From positions 1,457,978 to 1,521,977 of the forward strand of contig JABYQQ010000013.1 in NCBI GenBank assembly GCA_022605405.1: DNA of 64,000 nucleotides. The letters are read 5' to 3'. The position numbers and the translations under genes are program-made. Origin of the DNA: Earliella scabrosa. Lineage: Eukaryota; Basidiomycota; Agaricomycetes; Polyporales; Polyporaceae. The notes under the pieces are model-generated. The model was not told the DNA's origin. It ran no database searches and worked only from the letters and a program-made list of their open reading frames with translations. Shown piece after piece: positions 12,841 to 23,707 of the stretch; the stretch's first letter is position 1, and every line of letters begins with the position of its first letter.

Positions 12841-15282
12841 ATGTCAAACCTGGTCTATACTCCCCTAGACGAAATTCCAAAGGTCTGTCATCCAATCATG
12901 CCACAAAGGATACTATGACAGACGTCGTATGTCCTCATTGCAGGTCCACGCCCGTGCTCTCCAGGCGTTCCTCGATGGGAAACTCAGGTCCATCCCGTAC
13001 CGGAAGGCCCAGATCGCACAGCTTGGGTACATGATCAAGGACAACGAGCAACGATTTCTTGACGCTTTCATGCAAGATCTCGGTCGACCTGTCCTCGAGT
13101 CGAAGCTGTGGGTATATTCTACTCACGTCGACCACGGTAATCTAACATTCAGCCAGGTCCGAGCTGCTGTGCCTGTATCAAGAAGTCCGGACTGCTTATG
13201 ATTCTGTCGAGAAGTGGACAGCGCACTACCGGCCAGTATTCGACCTCAACTCTTGGGCCATGAGCCCGAAGATCCGTCCAGAGGCCAAGGGTGTTGTCCT
13301 AGTTATCGCACCCTTCAATGCCCCCATGTTCTTGCTCTTAGCTCCTCTGGTACGTCATAGGGTCATGGCTGCCCCTCCCGACTGTCTTAGGCCATTCATA
13401 GGTCGGAGCTATCGCAGGAGGGAATGCTGCGGTCTTGAAGCCTTCCGAGCTGGCTCCCGCTGTCAGCTCGCTGATTGCGGAACTTCTTCCCAAGTATCTT
13501 GACAATGACATGTTCCACGTTGTGAATGGGGACGTCTCTGTCGCGACGAGAGCGTTAGAGCTCAAATGGGACCATAGTACGTATCATGCCATTGTCATGT
13601 GCCTGTCTTCCCCTGATCCCTCAAGGAAGTTCTGTACACAGGTCAGCAATGATGCCTCTACGAGCCGTTATGCGTCTAAGATTCCTCGCAGGCCATGTTC
13701 GCGTGGGACGAATCATTGCTATGGCAGCTGCTAAATACCTCACGCCCGTGACGCTCGAGGTGAGAGTATCGTCTCGTTGATGTGCTCCGGACCTCATACG
13801 TCTCTACAGCTAGGAGGTACCTATATATGACGATCGGGCGAGCCCCGAGTCACTCACGATGTTGATTAGGCAAGAACCCTGTCGTCGTCGATCCAAGGGC
13901 TGACCAAACGCTGGCTGCGCGGCGAGTTCTATGGGGTCGCATGTCCAACGCTGGTCAGGCACGTACACTAGCTCAGCGGCTCGAGTGGAATGTCATTGAC
14001 AAACCCCTTGTTAGCTCTGCATCTCTCCTGAATATGTCCTGGTTACGGCGGAGAATCGGGATGCGTTCATTGAGGCGCTGAAAGAAGTGTGAGTAAACGG
14101 AGTGCAATCAGATCCTCTAGTATGCCCTCTGACGAGTATGTTGCAGCCACCACACGTTCTATCCAGAAGGTCCCAGGAACTCAGCCTCTTACGGACGTCT
14201 TCGTAGTGCTGTTGCCGCGCAACGAATCAAAGACATGCTAGAATCGACACAAGGGACCATCGTGATTGGTGGAGAGTGCGATGTCGAGAACCGCTACGTC
14301 GCTCCGACAGTGGTCGTGGACGTGCCGGATGACGATCGTTTGGTAACAGAGTAAGTGCATATATGCCAGAGCATCGTACCTCGTCTCATATCCATCGTTA
14401 GGGAGATCTTTGGCCCTGTTCTCCTCATTGTTACTGTGAAGGGCGTAGACGAAGCAATCAAATTCATCAATGCAAGGTATGTCGTCCCTTAAGTTCACTT
14501 GTACCAACGTCTCACGTCTACACAGGGAACATCCGCTAGCGATCTACGTCTTTTCTCCAGACAAGGCGTATCAGGAGAAGGGTACGCTTACTCTCCGCAC
14601 CCATCATGACCAATAGACTGACAGAAGGCGTGCAGTGTTTAGCAACACTCAGAGTGGCGCAGCTGTTGCCAACGATGTATGCATACATCCGAGTGGTACG
14701 TTGCGGACCGTGATCACGGAGGAGGCAAGACCTAACGAGATGTGTACGGCACCTTCAGTCCCCGGTCTTCCTCTTGGAGGCGTTGGCGCGAGTGGATGTA
14801 CGTCTCGATCCGCGCTACAGTCGTGACGGTTTGAGCTGATTCGTCCCGCTCACAACAGATGGGTACACAACCGGTAAGGATATGTTCGACCAGTTCACGC
14901 ACAAGCGACCGTCGCTCGACAACCCGAGCTGGTGGGTGGTCTTCCTCTTCACTCTCGACCTGGAGCTGTTCCTTCACGCTGACACGCGTCACAGGTCTGA
15001 TACGATCGGGTTCAAGTGCAGGTACCCGCCGTACACTAGCAAGGTCTGTGATGTTTCCTCTCACAATAGCTCACCAGTCGAATGACACCCCCATGCATCC
15101 AGACGACAAAGGCAGTGGAGGCTCTCGCACCGTCGCTGCCGCCGCGCCCACAGGATGGTGGAAAGACTGGAGTGACTACCTACGGTGCATCTACATGTGC
15201 GATGTGGCTTTCAGTTGTGCTCGTTGGTGCTTGTGCTGCGTCGATAGTGCTCACTCGTTCGAATGGCTTGAAACTGCTGTAA
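12841..15282 (+). CDS. aldehyde dehydrogenase, membrane-anchored ALDH3 type, copy 1
   Basis: NAD(P)-dependent aldehyde dehydrogenase that oxidises an aldehyde to the acid. It starts MSNLVYTPLDEIPK and joins about a dozen exons: MIKDNEQRFLDAFMQDLGRP, SELLCLYQEV, VVLVIAPFNAPMF, a GNAAVLKPSE cofactor loop, VTLELGG (catalytic Glu region), KNPVVVDPRA, NAGQ|LCISPEY (catalytic Cys), EEIFGPVLL, PLGGVGASG and the C-terminal FTHKRPSLDNPSW typical of class 3 ALDH. The last exon adds a Pro-rich linker and a hydrophobic segment (MWLSVVLVGACAASIVL) before LKLL*, a tail anchor as in fatty aldehyde dehydrogenases, so the enzyme probably sits on ER or another membrane. The intron at 13959-14014 starts with GC instead of GT; copy 2 has GT there. 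Substrate is unknown, long-chain aldehydes being the best guess. Confidence 0.9.
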
Positions 15283-15493
15283 ATCTGACTTGTATCACAC
15301 ACGTAGTACTGGGATAACTTACCGATTCAATATCGTTGATGCGAGTAAGTGCTACTACCAAGCACACGGGGACTGTGCCGCTCCTCCTCCTCCTCCTTCT
15401 CCTCCGGACTTCGGCCCGGCGCCGTAGCTTGCGCGTCTGTTCAAGCTGCACTGTACTCCCACCATTGCAGAGTAGAGTTCTCGACCAACCACG

Positions 15494-16738
15494 ATGAGCG
15501 CATCCGAAAGCGATTCAGACAAAGGCAAGCAGAGCGTTTGTCGCCTCTGCGGCGTGCGTTGACCAAACCCAGTCTACAGCTCTCGCTGCCCTTCGTCTTC
15601 TCCGAGACAACTGCTCTGCCGCCATCGATGCTCTCCAGCAGCCCTACTCCGACACCCAGTCCTCTTTGCTCTCCTCACCGCCCACACTTGCCGTGCTTAA
15701 CAAAGACTTCCAATCTCTTCTCACCCTGATCTACACCTCGACGACAAAGGTCGCCCTCGTCCTCCGCCCGGCCGCACCCGCACCGTCAGCCGCACTTGCA
15801 CCCATCAAAGACCTCGGAACCTCGGTCACTTCTCTCGCGACGTGCGCGATCCTGTTCGACGTGCATGGATTTACGCTCGCATCTGAGGTACGCTCACTCG
15901 CGCGTGATGTCCTCGAGACCGTCCGCGGGCTCGCAAGCATGTTCGTGGAAAGGGAGGAGGAGGACTATCTCGTGCGGACCGGGACGGTGCACGATCTGGT
16001 CGAAAAGGCACGTCGGGACCTGCCAGCCGACAACCTCGCTGCGGTGAAGAAGCGGTGGAAGGCCGATCGCGGGATGCTGGAGGACTCTCTGGAGGAGATC
16101 AACGCTATGATCGAGGAAGGCGGGCAAGATGAGCAGGATGGGTTGGATGAAGAGAGCCTTGACGACGAATGGGACGAACTTGGCTTCGGCTCTAGCAAGA
16201 AAATGTCCGAAGATGAGCTCGAACGTACGAGGAAGGTTCGTACAGACCCCGGTCAATCCTCTACTCCCGTGGACTGAAAGATGTCCAGATTCAACCTCTC
16301 GTGCGATTTGTGACTTTGTACCACAAACGGGTCGTCCCAGACGTCCTGGTCGGTCTTTCCCCTCCCTCGGTCACCCCAAGCAACCTCAACTCGGTCTTGG
16401 ATGCTCTCCCTCCCTTATCGAATGCTGTCGTGCTCGCGCTCGAGGAGGTTGTCGCCACCTTGTATGCGCCGCAAAAGCCCGAGGCGCTCGCCGCCGCTGT
16501 CTCATCTCTGGTGGACAAGATATGCAAGGTACACGAAACAATCACAAACGACGCCTTGTTGCCTCAGGTCGACGCCACGGCGGAGGGATTGGGCGCGTTG
16601 TCGCTGGACGGCGCGAAGAGCAGTGGGGAGAAAAAGGCGAAGGACCCGCGGAAGTGGTTCGACTCATGTCGAGCGCAGATCGATAAATCTGCCCACGCGA
16701 TAGAGGAGATGTTGACAGCCAAGGGGAATACAACATGA
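15494..16738 (+). CDS. GCIP / cyclin-D1-binding protein 1-like
   Basis: About 360 residues, best matched by memory to the Grap2/cyclin-D-interacting (GCIP, CCNDBP1) family, alpha-helical proteins that in animals bind cyclin D1 and HLH factors. Supporting features are the N-terminal helix ALAALRLLRDNCSAAIDAL, the FTLASEVRSLARDVLETVRG segment, the family-like block DLVEKARRDLPADNLAAVKK, a middle acidic stretch (DEESLDDEWDELG) and a C-terminal helical half starting IQPLVRFVTLYHKRVVP. One clear intron lies near 16235-16290. The first exon (MSASESDSDKGKQS) needs a short intron of about 37 bases to reach the main exon, so the 5' end is uncertain. It ends at TGA 16736-16738. It does not look like part of the neighbouring metabolic set. 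Confidence 0.68.
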
Positions 16739-18717
16739 CACACTATGTGCCATTAACGGACGAGCTCTGTCTTCCCTGGTCTCGTAACTCGCAGGTGAGC
16801 AGGCGAACGAGTTCATATCACTCGAACTGCTCGTATATGCGCCGTATACCCCTGATCAATAGTAGACCCTCCGGTCAGTTGCAGTACGTGCGTTGTTCAT
16901 GATTCCGTCCATCGTTCGGATCCAATGCTGACTGACGCTCACCACTGCTTGCAGGCTGTCTGATTTCGATTGAGCGCCGCTCTCAGACGTGCTGGAGAAA
17001 AGGAGTCATTCCCACTTCTCCCCGTGGCGGCGGAGTAGCGTGGACATGGCCGAGTTATTCGAATGCTGCGTTACTCATTTTACTCTTCTCGCGAAGACTG
17101 GACCCAATACTCGTACTTTGTACGTCCTGGCGGCATAATCGCTCCATTTCGTCGCTGCATATGAACCGAAGTCGGTCAGAAGCAAGGACATTTTCATAGC
17201 CAACTTTCCTTACAAGCGCATCCCCACGCTCGTTTTCTCTAACAGTGAGAAGTCATCATGGTCAGCTACAGGGTGAGCCTCTTCGCATTCACTCTGTCCC
17301 ACTGACCTGAGGCTGATGGCCTCAAAGTCGAGTACCGTCCTTGCATTCCTACGGCCAGAGGTCTCACCCAATATCAGGTGCTAAGGAAAACGTCTAGCAC
17401 TCTACCGGTGGCATCGAGAACGTCTTCGAAGCTCTGACGATGGCGTGAGTGCTCGTCTGTACTCAACCGTGTCCCTCATCTCATCCTGCTATGCTCCGTC
17501 ACTCCATCAGAAACGACAACACTGGCAAGACGACCGATTGCCAGGTAAGTATTCCCTCAGAGCTCTTGATGGGAGGGAGGGAGCACTGCTCACGATTCAC
17601 ACAGGAAACGAACCTGGTCAAGAAGGTCATCGAGTGGACTGTTCATGGGCGCCCACCAAACGCTTCTTGGCCAGTGCACAAGACTGCCTGTATTGTACGA
17701 TACCGAGCTAGTTACCGAGCAACATTCCACATCCGAAGGACGATGGGCGCTGCAACGTCGTCGAACTTCTCCAAGTCCACAGGTGTACACCTGATGCACA
17801 ACCTAGCTGTATCAAGCCATGTCAGGTCGGTGTAGTAATCGCCAATACTTATCACTTTACTCACCTGTCGCGTCACTGACCTGTGTCGTCGGTCCGCGCT
17901 ATCGCGGCGCTAGTCGGCGCACATCGTCATCGCGTCATCCCTTAAGTACCTCTCTTCAAACCCGACGCATGTCATTGCATGATGACTTCCATCTGGTTCG
18001 AAGCAGAAAGTCGTACGACTTTGACTGTTCTGACATACGGAGAACAATCCTGAATCGGCAAGCGTAAGCTTTTGGCCGGCGTTTTGAAACAGCACCTGTC
18101 GCGGCTTGGGAGTCTTGCCATATTTGGGTTAGTCACTTCGACACTGCAAAGGTAAAACACACTCGCTTCCGACTATACTGATTTGAGCGCGCTCCTTGTG
18201 GCTTGTGCCGCAGCATCGCACCTTGCTCTCGGATGCTACCCACCGACCACAATCATCGATATCAACACCCTCAACGTCGAGTCATGGCCCGAGTGAGCAC
18301 AGAGACTTGAATAGTTCTCTCAGTACATCGAGGACGGATCGTACTCAACGGGAAGGACCTCGGACTCCGATCGCTCGGTCTACATCCCGGGGGAGCGGTA
18401 ACTCAGCTTGCTCTATTCCAAATCGCGCACGAGGTCGCCTCGATCGCCTGCGTCCGCTAAGCCATCAGGCTATCAAACTCCTAGGACATTTGCGTGTGGT
18501 CGACCGTCGCACCAGAATCCCAAGGGACACGCGGACGCCGGCGGGCCTACGCGGCGGCTCAGGGCGGGCCCCAGAACAAGACACGCTCAGGGAAGCTTTT
18601 TCAAGGATCAAGGACGATCCGCCGCGCCCATGTTGTCGTCGTCAAGCTCTCCCCCGTAACCCGTCGTCCTTCGCTCGCCGTGCATACAGAGTATGCCCAC
18701 GGCCGACATCCCGGCGA
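16739..18717. other. 2 kb with little coding signal
   Basis: Apart from the doubtful small gene around 17.4-17.8 kb I find no convincing exon. The frame at 18196-18819 is open, but its composition is that of noncoding DNA and only its 3' end overlaps the start of DUF6534 copy 3. Confidence 0.4.
17400..17835 (+). CDS. possible small gene, unknown
   Basis: Three adjacent segments read together across good splice signals: STGGIENVFEALTM, a short NDNTGKTTDCQ exon (about 17511-17542) and ETNLVKKVIEWTVHGRPPN followed by SWPVHKTACIV, ending at a stop at 17833-17835. The joins have GTGAGT/GTAAGT donors and CAG acceptors, which is more than chance usually gives. An upstream exon beginning MVSY near 17260 may belong. 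I do not recognise the family, and it may be a decayed gene. Confidence 0.28.
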
Positions 18718-20482
18718 ATGTCGCTTTGTTGTGAGCAACCCGCTAGCGTCGCGTTGCCTAGTTTCCGTCTGCTTACTATCTGTCGTGCGCGTTATCAGGG
18801 CTGGTCCTCAAGTGAGTGAAGCTCTTCTATAGCTTACTGTAGCTCCTCGCGAGTGCTGACGCGTCGGGCGCGCCAGCTTTTCGGACATCTCTTCAACTAC
18901 GGTCTTTTCGGCATCTTGACAGATCAGGTTTGTAAGTATGGTCGTCCTGCCTGTCTCCATTCGACTTTGTACTCATGTCCGCTTGTCTTAGACTTCTACC
19001 ACCTCACTTTCCCCAGGGACCCCACTCGTTTGAAAGTTCTCAGTGAGTCTCGCCACATGCCTCACGTATTCATCGCCTGACTGTGTCTTTCCGCAGTCTA
19101 TGTACTCTACGCACTAGAGTGCCTTCAAATCACTCTCGCTAGCCATGACGCCTACAAGGTGTTAGGCGAGGGATGGGGCGACCCAGAGGCCCTCTTTAAC
19201 CCGCATCTGCTGTGGTTTGAGACACCGGTGATGACCGGAATCAGTGAGTCTCCGTCGAGCGGGCCCTGTTGTGCCGCGCTAACAGAGTTGCCGGCGGGAC
19301 AGTCTCGGCTATCGTGCAGTGCTATTTCGCCTGGAGAATCTACGTCTTGAGTGTATCTAGGGTGTTGAGCGGCCTCATTTGCCTGGTTAGTCTGCTCATT
19401 CTATCCGAATCTCCGGTTATGATAATCCGTCTTCTAGCTCGCGTTCATGCAGGGCTGCGCAGCAATCGCTGGCGGGTTCCTGGTGAGTCTCGACCTGTAG
19501 ATCAACTCAACTACAGGAACTCACGTGCATATGCAACTAGGGTCGTGTGTTGACACCGGATTGGCGCGAGAAGGCGGTACCAGCCATCGTCGTTTGGCTA
19601 GTCGGTAGCGCGATATGCGACATCTTGATTGCGGCTTGCATGCTCTACTTCGTGAGTGACCATCGTGAAGTCAAGTCCTACTATCACCTGACTCAACGCC
19701 ATACCAAGCTTTCGAGAGGGAGACAGGGCCTCGCTTCTGACGCGCTGCTCTCGCGGCTGATCCGCCTGACAGTGGAGACTGGCAGCTTGACGGCCTCATT
19801 AGCCACTCTCGACCTCATCCTCTTCGTCACTTTCAAGGACAACTTCCTGCACTTCATTCCGTGGGTATTCCTTCCACTGTCATCCGATCCTCGCTGATCA
19901 TGGTTGTCCAGCGCCCTCATGCTCACCAAGGTATACACGAACACCCTGATGATGCTAATCAACAACCGTGCACGCATGCGCTCCATGCTGATGCGAGGCG
20001 ATACCGCGGGCCTCGGTGGACCCCTGCAGTGGGTTATCGACACCTCGAACGTCGACGGCACCTCGCGCAGCGCGCCGCGGGAGCAGCACGAGCTTGTGTC
20101 CTTCAAGACGCCGGTCATCGAAGCGTATCCCGACATTGACAGCCCGATTGACGAGCGAGGCAAGCTCGTGGTACCTGGTGGTAGCCGAGCTGGAACGCCG
20201 CGCGGTAGCGATCGGGCCGCGACACCGCGGGGCAGCGTCAGGGCCCCGACCCCCAGAGGCAGCGAAAGGGCCGCATCCCCCAGAGGGAGCGATAGGGCTG
20301 CCTCACCTCGAGCCAGCGACAGTCTGGCTATCTTGACTACTCCTAGAGGGAGTGTAAGGATCGCAACCCCTAGAGGTGAGTGGCGTCGTACTCGTCTCGC
20401 AGCGATGTGGCTGAAGGGAGGGTACAGGCAGCTCACATACGTGAAGAAGAGTCTAATCATCAACTGTAGCTATAGTACATAA
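18718..20482 (+). CDS. DUF6534 membrane protein, copy 3, with repeat tail
   Basis: Third DUF6534 copy. Exons give LFGHLFNYGLFGILTDQVY, FYHLTFPRDPTRLKVL, YALECLQITLASHDAYKVLG, VSAIVQCYFAWRIYVLS, VVWLVGSAICDILIAACMLYF, LSRGRQGLASDALLSRLIRL, and the signature TKVYTNTLMMLINNRARMR, which departs from the usual FNNR by Ile-Asn. The cytosolic tail is longer than in the sister copies and carries about seven imperfect eight-residue repeats of the type PRGSDRAA (20188-20376). The start is uncertain: the ATG at 18718 (MSLCCEQP) lies in the right place, but its join to the GPQ mini-exon does not keep frame cleanly. The stop at 20480-20482 assumes no further intron. Function unknown. Confidence 0.78.
20188..20376 (+). 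repeat. 24-base coding repeat in the copy 3 tail
   Basis: Seven imperfect copies of a 24-base unit encoding TPRGS(D/V/E)RA, for example TPRGSDRAA, TPRGSVRAP, TPRGSERAA and SPRGSDRAA. The frame is kept, so the array is translated. The Ser/Thr-Pro and Arg content would make it a likely phosphorylated cytosolic tail. Confidence 0.75.
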
Positions 20483-20595
20483 CCTATCCCACCACGCTAG
20501 ACGCGCCTATATTTCGAGTCGTTCCTTTGTACAGACTATCCACGGGTGATTCAGTTGATTCGAAAGCATGAAGGCGAGCGGAAGTAGCACCGACG

Positions 20596-21093
20596 TTAGA
20601 CTCCGCGGGAGCTCACAGCAGTATGGAGGGTCGCAACGGTGAACACATCGTCCTCTATCATTGCCGCTGCCATCTTCCCGTATCCCCACATCTCCTCTTC
20701 CAAAGCGTCCACATTGTCACAGTCAATCCATCCATGCGCATCCATGCGCCGAACGGCTTCCCGGATCCAGACCCTGCACGTCCACACAGGTTCGCGATCC
20801 CGGTCCACATCAGGTGTGGCCATCGGGATCTGCTGCAACAACTGGTCGAGGTCGTCCACGGTCTTGTCCCGCGGCACATGGCCGATGATTGCAGCTGCAG
20901 CCACGGCCGAGGACGTGGCGAGGCTGAGCGTGGTGCGATCGTAGGACCAGCGTCGGTCATCACCCTGCAGGCCGTTGGTGACGGCATGCAGCTTTGTCCC
21001 AGACACCGTATGCTGGTCTTGCGACCCGGCAGCTGACGCAAGATGATGTGGCACGAAGATGAACCAGTGGAACCTCGGAGGACTTGTGCTCAT
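20596..21093 (-). CDS. DUF6914-like fungal protein
   Basis: Single-exon gene of about 165 residues. It begins MSTSPPRFHWFIFVPHHL and shows TKLHAVTNG, the W-YD pair (RWSYDRTTL), a helical region DDLDQLLQQIPMATPD, CRVWIREAVRRMDAHG and CDNVDALEEEM. This order resembles an uncharacterised fungal family I remember as DUF6914; the name is from memory and should be checked. An in-frame ATG at 21156 would add 21 residues; I prefer 21093 because the FHWFIFVP motif usually sits close to the N-terminus. It is convergent with DUF6534 copy 3, about 110 bases away. Function unknown. Confidence 0.62.
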   Translation of the reverse strand: MSTSPPRFHWFIFVPHHLASAAGSQDQHTVSGTKLHAVTNGLQGDDRRWSYDRTTLSLATSSAVAAAAIIGHVPRDKTVDDLDQLLQQIPMATPDVDRDREPVWTCRVWIREAVRRMDAHGWIDCDNVDALEEEMWGYGKMAAAMIEDDVFTVATLHTAVSSRGV

Positions 21094-21183
21094 GAGGTCC
21101 AATGCAATGATCAGGTCTGGATGCGCCGGAACTGGGAAGATGGTGGGTGGCGGCATGTGGTGGTGCCAGTGGATCGAGAACAA

Positions 21184-22139
21184 GTTGCGATTGACGCCAG
21201 GAGACGCGACCCATGGTTGAATCCTAAGTAGGCCTCATGCAGGATAAACACGTCAATCTATACACATGGCGAGATTGAACATATCAACATGCTGCCACGA
21301 GCCTGAGACTCAGGACAACGCGACTCACCACTCTCTAAGATTTGCGGCCGTGCCGCGACTCGCAGTGCGCGTCAAGGTGCCACGGATCCGACAAGCGCCA
21401 GCGCGTTACATACATCACATCCACGTGGAGTGCTGTCACGAGCTAGCAAACGCTGGGATCATGACGAACTTGGACACTTGAACTGCCAGCGTCACGACAA
21501 TCAGGTCTTGATCAGGATGCCAAAATGACAGCAAATCATAGGCTTCGTTGGTGCTCAGGCATCCCCGGGACTGTGCACGGTGCAACTACTAGGGTGAATG
21601 TCCGCGCTTGTGTCGCCGAAAATCTGACCAGACCCAAATTAAGTATGTAACTACTTCCATGATACTCCATACGCTGATAATAAGTTCACTTCGGATGGTA
21701 CCAGGCTGAGTAGGTGTAACCTGGTATGACGTGTGAGCTTACCTTGAGATTGTGGCGCCAAAGCGAAATTGCATCACTTGTAAGGCTGCCAAAGCCCGAC
21801 GCCGCAGACCCTATGGCGCGTGAAGGTACTCAGGGCCTGGTTCATTCTCGTATACGGTATAGACATCAGGGCTGAGAGCGCGTCTCTGGATGGCTCTTGG
21901 GACCAATGAACAGTAAGTACTCACTGACAATTCTCACCCGGACACATATCAGAGTTCCGGCTGCCGGCAGCCTTCTCGAAGCCCCACTGGTTGCCCATTC
22001 AAGCTCCGACCTCACTTCGTTGAGGGCCACGTCCTCCTCCTGCTTATTTGGTCATCGGGTCTCGTCTCTTGAGGGTTTGGGACTCTTGCCCGTATGCTCA
22101 ACCTTCTCTCACTGCGTCGTCTTAGCAGAAGCCGCCAAA
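21184..22139. other. divergent intergenic region, no gene seen
   Basis: About 950 bases between the DUF6914-like gene (-) and the SDR gene (+). Only short frames without family motifs. Presumably both promoters lie here. Confidence 0.5.
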
Positions 22140-23524
22140 ATGGGCAATAGTCTTTCGAACTTCTGGTTTGTTACAACCCAAACATTCTTTATCCAAGTTT
22201 TCCCGCCCAAGTCCACCTTCACTGTGGATCAGATTCCCGACCTCACAGGACGTGTCGCCCTGGTGACAGGTGCGTACTGTCGGGCCCGTCGTGACATACC
22301 AGTACTCGCGCTGTGTGATCTAACACTTTCAGCTAGGCGGGAACACTGGGATAGGCTATGAGACTGTCAAGGTATCCCTACTACATTACACCAGTGCATC
22401 GTGGCGAACTCTGATTACCGTGTACCTTAGAGACTCTTGGAACATAATGCAAAGGTCTACCTCGCCGCGCGGAGCCAGCAGAACGCAGAGGCGGCCATTG
22501 CGACGTTGAAAGAGATCACAGGCAAGGAAGCAATCTTCCTCCGGCTTGACCTTGCAGATCTCTCCTCTGTCAAGCGTGCAGCAAACATGTTCCTCGAACA
22601 AGAAAATGAGTTACACATCCTCTACAACAATGCGTGAGCCCTTCCTCTCATGGCTTAGACTCGTGTCACATGTTTACGCAGTCGCCTGTGCCCAGCGGCG
22701 TGATGATGGCCCCAGTCGGGCTCACCACGGGGGATGGGTACGACCTCCAATTTGGGACAAACGTCCTCGGTCACTTCTATCTCACCGAGCTCCTCATGTC
22801 GGCACTCAAGGCAGGCGTGCGCTCCTCGCCGGACCATCATACTCGCGTCGTCACTACATCGTCATCGGGCGCGTATGTTGGCACACTGCGCTTTGATACC
22901 TTCAGGGATGGTCCGGCGCGAAGACGTTTGAGCACGGAGAGCTTGTATTTTCAGAGTAAGCTGGTCAGTAATTTCGACAAAGACTACTGAACGCAGGTAC
23001 ATGCACTGAACGCTCCTCATTTGCAGGCCAACGTGATCGTTGCGCGCCAGATCGCCCAGCGGTACGCAGAGGAGGGCATCATTTCCATCTCGCTCAACCC
23101 AGGGAATATCGACACGGACCTCCACCGTCACATCCCAATCAAACGTATCATTGCCGTACGTTGACCTTCCTCCTTTCATTTCCCGCACGGGGGTAATGCT
23201 GATAGCATCTATTGATGCTTCTACCAGAGAGCAACGATACTATGGTCGGTGGAACATGGTGCCCTAACACAGCTCTTCGCGGGAACCATGCCTGAAGCTT
23301 TGAATTACAACGGCGCGGTACTGCCTCTCCGTTTATTTTGCTTCGTTCTAATGGGCTAACTGGTAGGCGTGTGCTGTTAATATACTATCTAACAGTTCCT
23401 TGTCCCGTGGGCACGCCTCGGAAGGTGCTGTCAGGAGGCGTACGACGAAGAACTTAGACAACGCTTATGGGCATGGCTCGAAGAGGCAGTGCGAACCCAC
23501 GAGCAGTCGGTGTCCAGTCGATAG
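22140..23524 (+). CDS. short-chain dehydrogenase/reductase
   Basis: NAD(P)-binding SDR of about 320 residues, similar to the retinol-dehydrogenase/WW-oxidoreductase-like enzymes common in basidiomycetes. The first exon is [10 protein letters not shown]...TGRVALVTG; the next gives the cofactor loop as [12 protein letters not shown] (TGxxxGxG). Then come [45 protein letters not shown], the Ser of [12 protein letters not shown], the YFQSK active site (YxxxK) and [10 protein letters not shown]. The exons close in one frame ending at TAG 522-524 of the 23 kb segment (23522-23524). It starts with a hydrophobic stretch ([14 protein letters not shown]) that could be a weak membrane anchor. It sits between two membrane-tailed ALDHs and could make or use their aldehyde substrate; that is inference. 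Confidence 0.9.
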
Positions 23525-23707
23525 GAGGAGAGGGCCGTATGGATCAATATGATGCTAACAGGTGCGTGCAGCAGTGCCCTTCACAAAGCAATGCAAGTAC
23601 TTATACACGATATTACAGCGAGCCTCGCAAATATCTACACGAGCATCGACCACGGATGTATCAGTAATAGCTGCTGCGCGTAGGATCTTGAGACTTGGTA
23701 CCCAGGT

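Noticed and set aside
15524..15567. GC-AG intron after ACAAAG in the GCIP-like gene
   Set aside because: The donor GCAAGC looks good, but the join puts the main exon out of frame.
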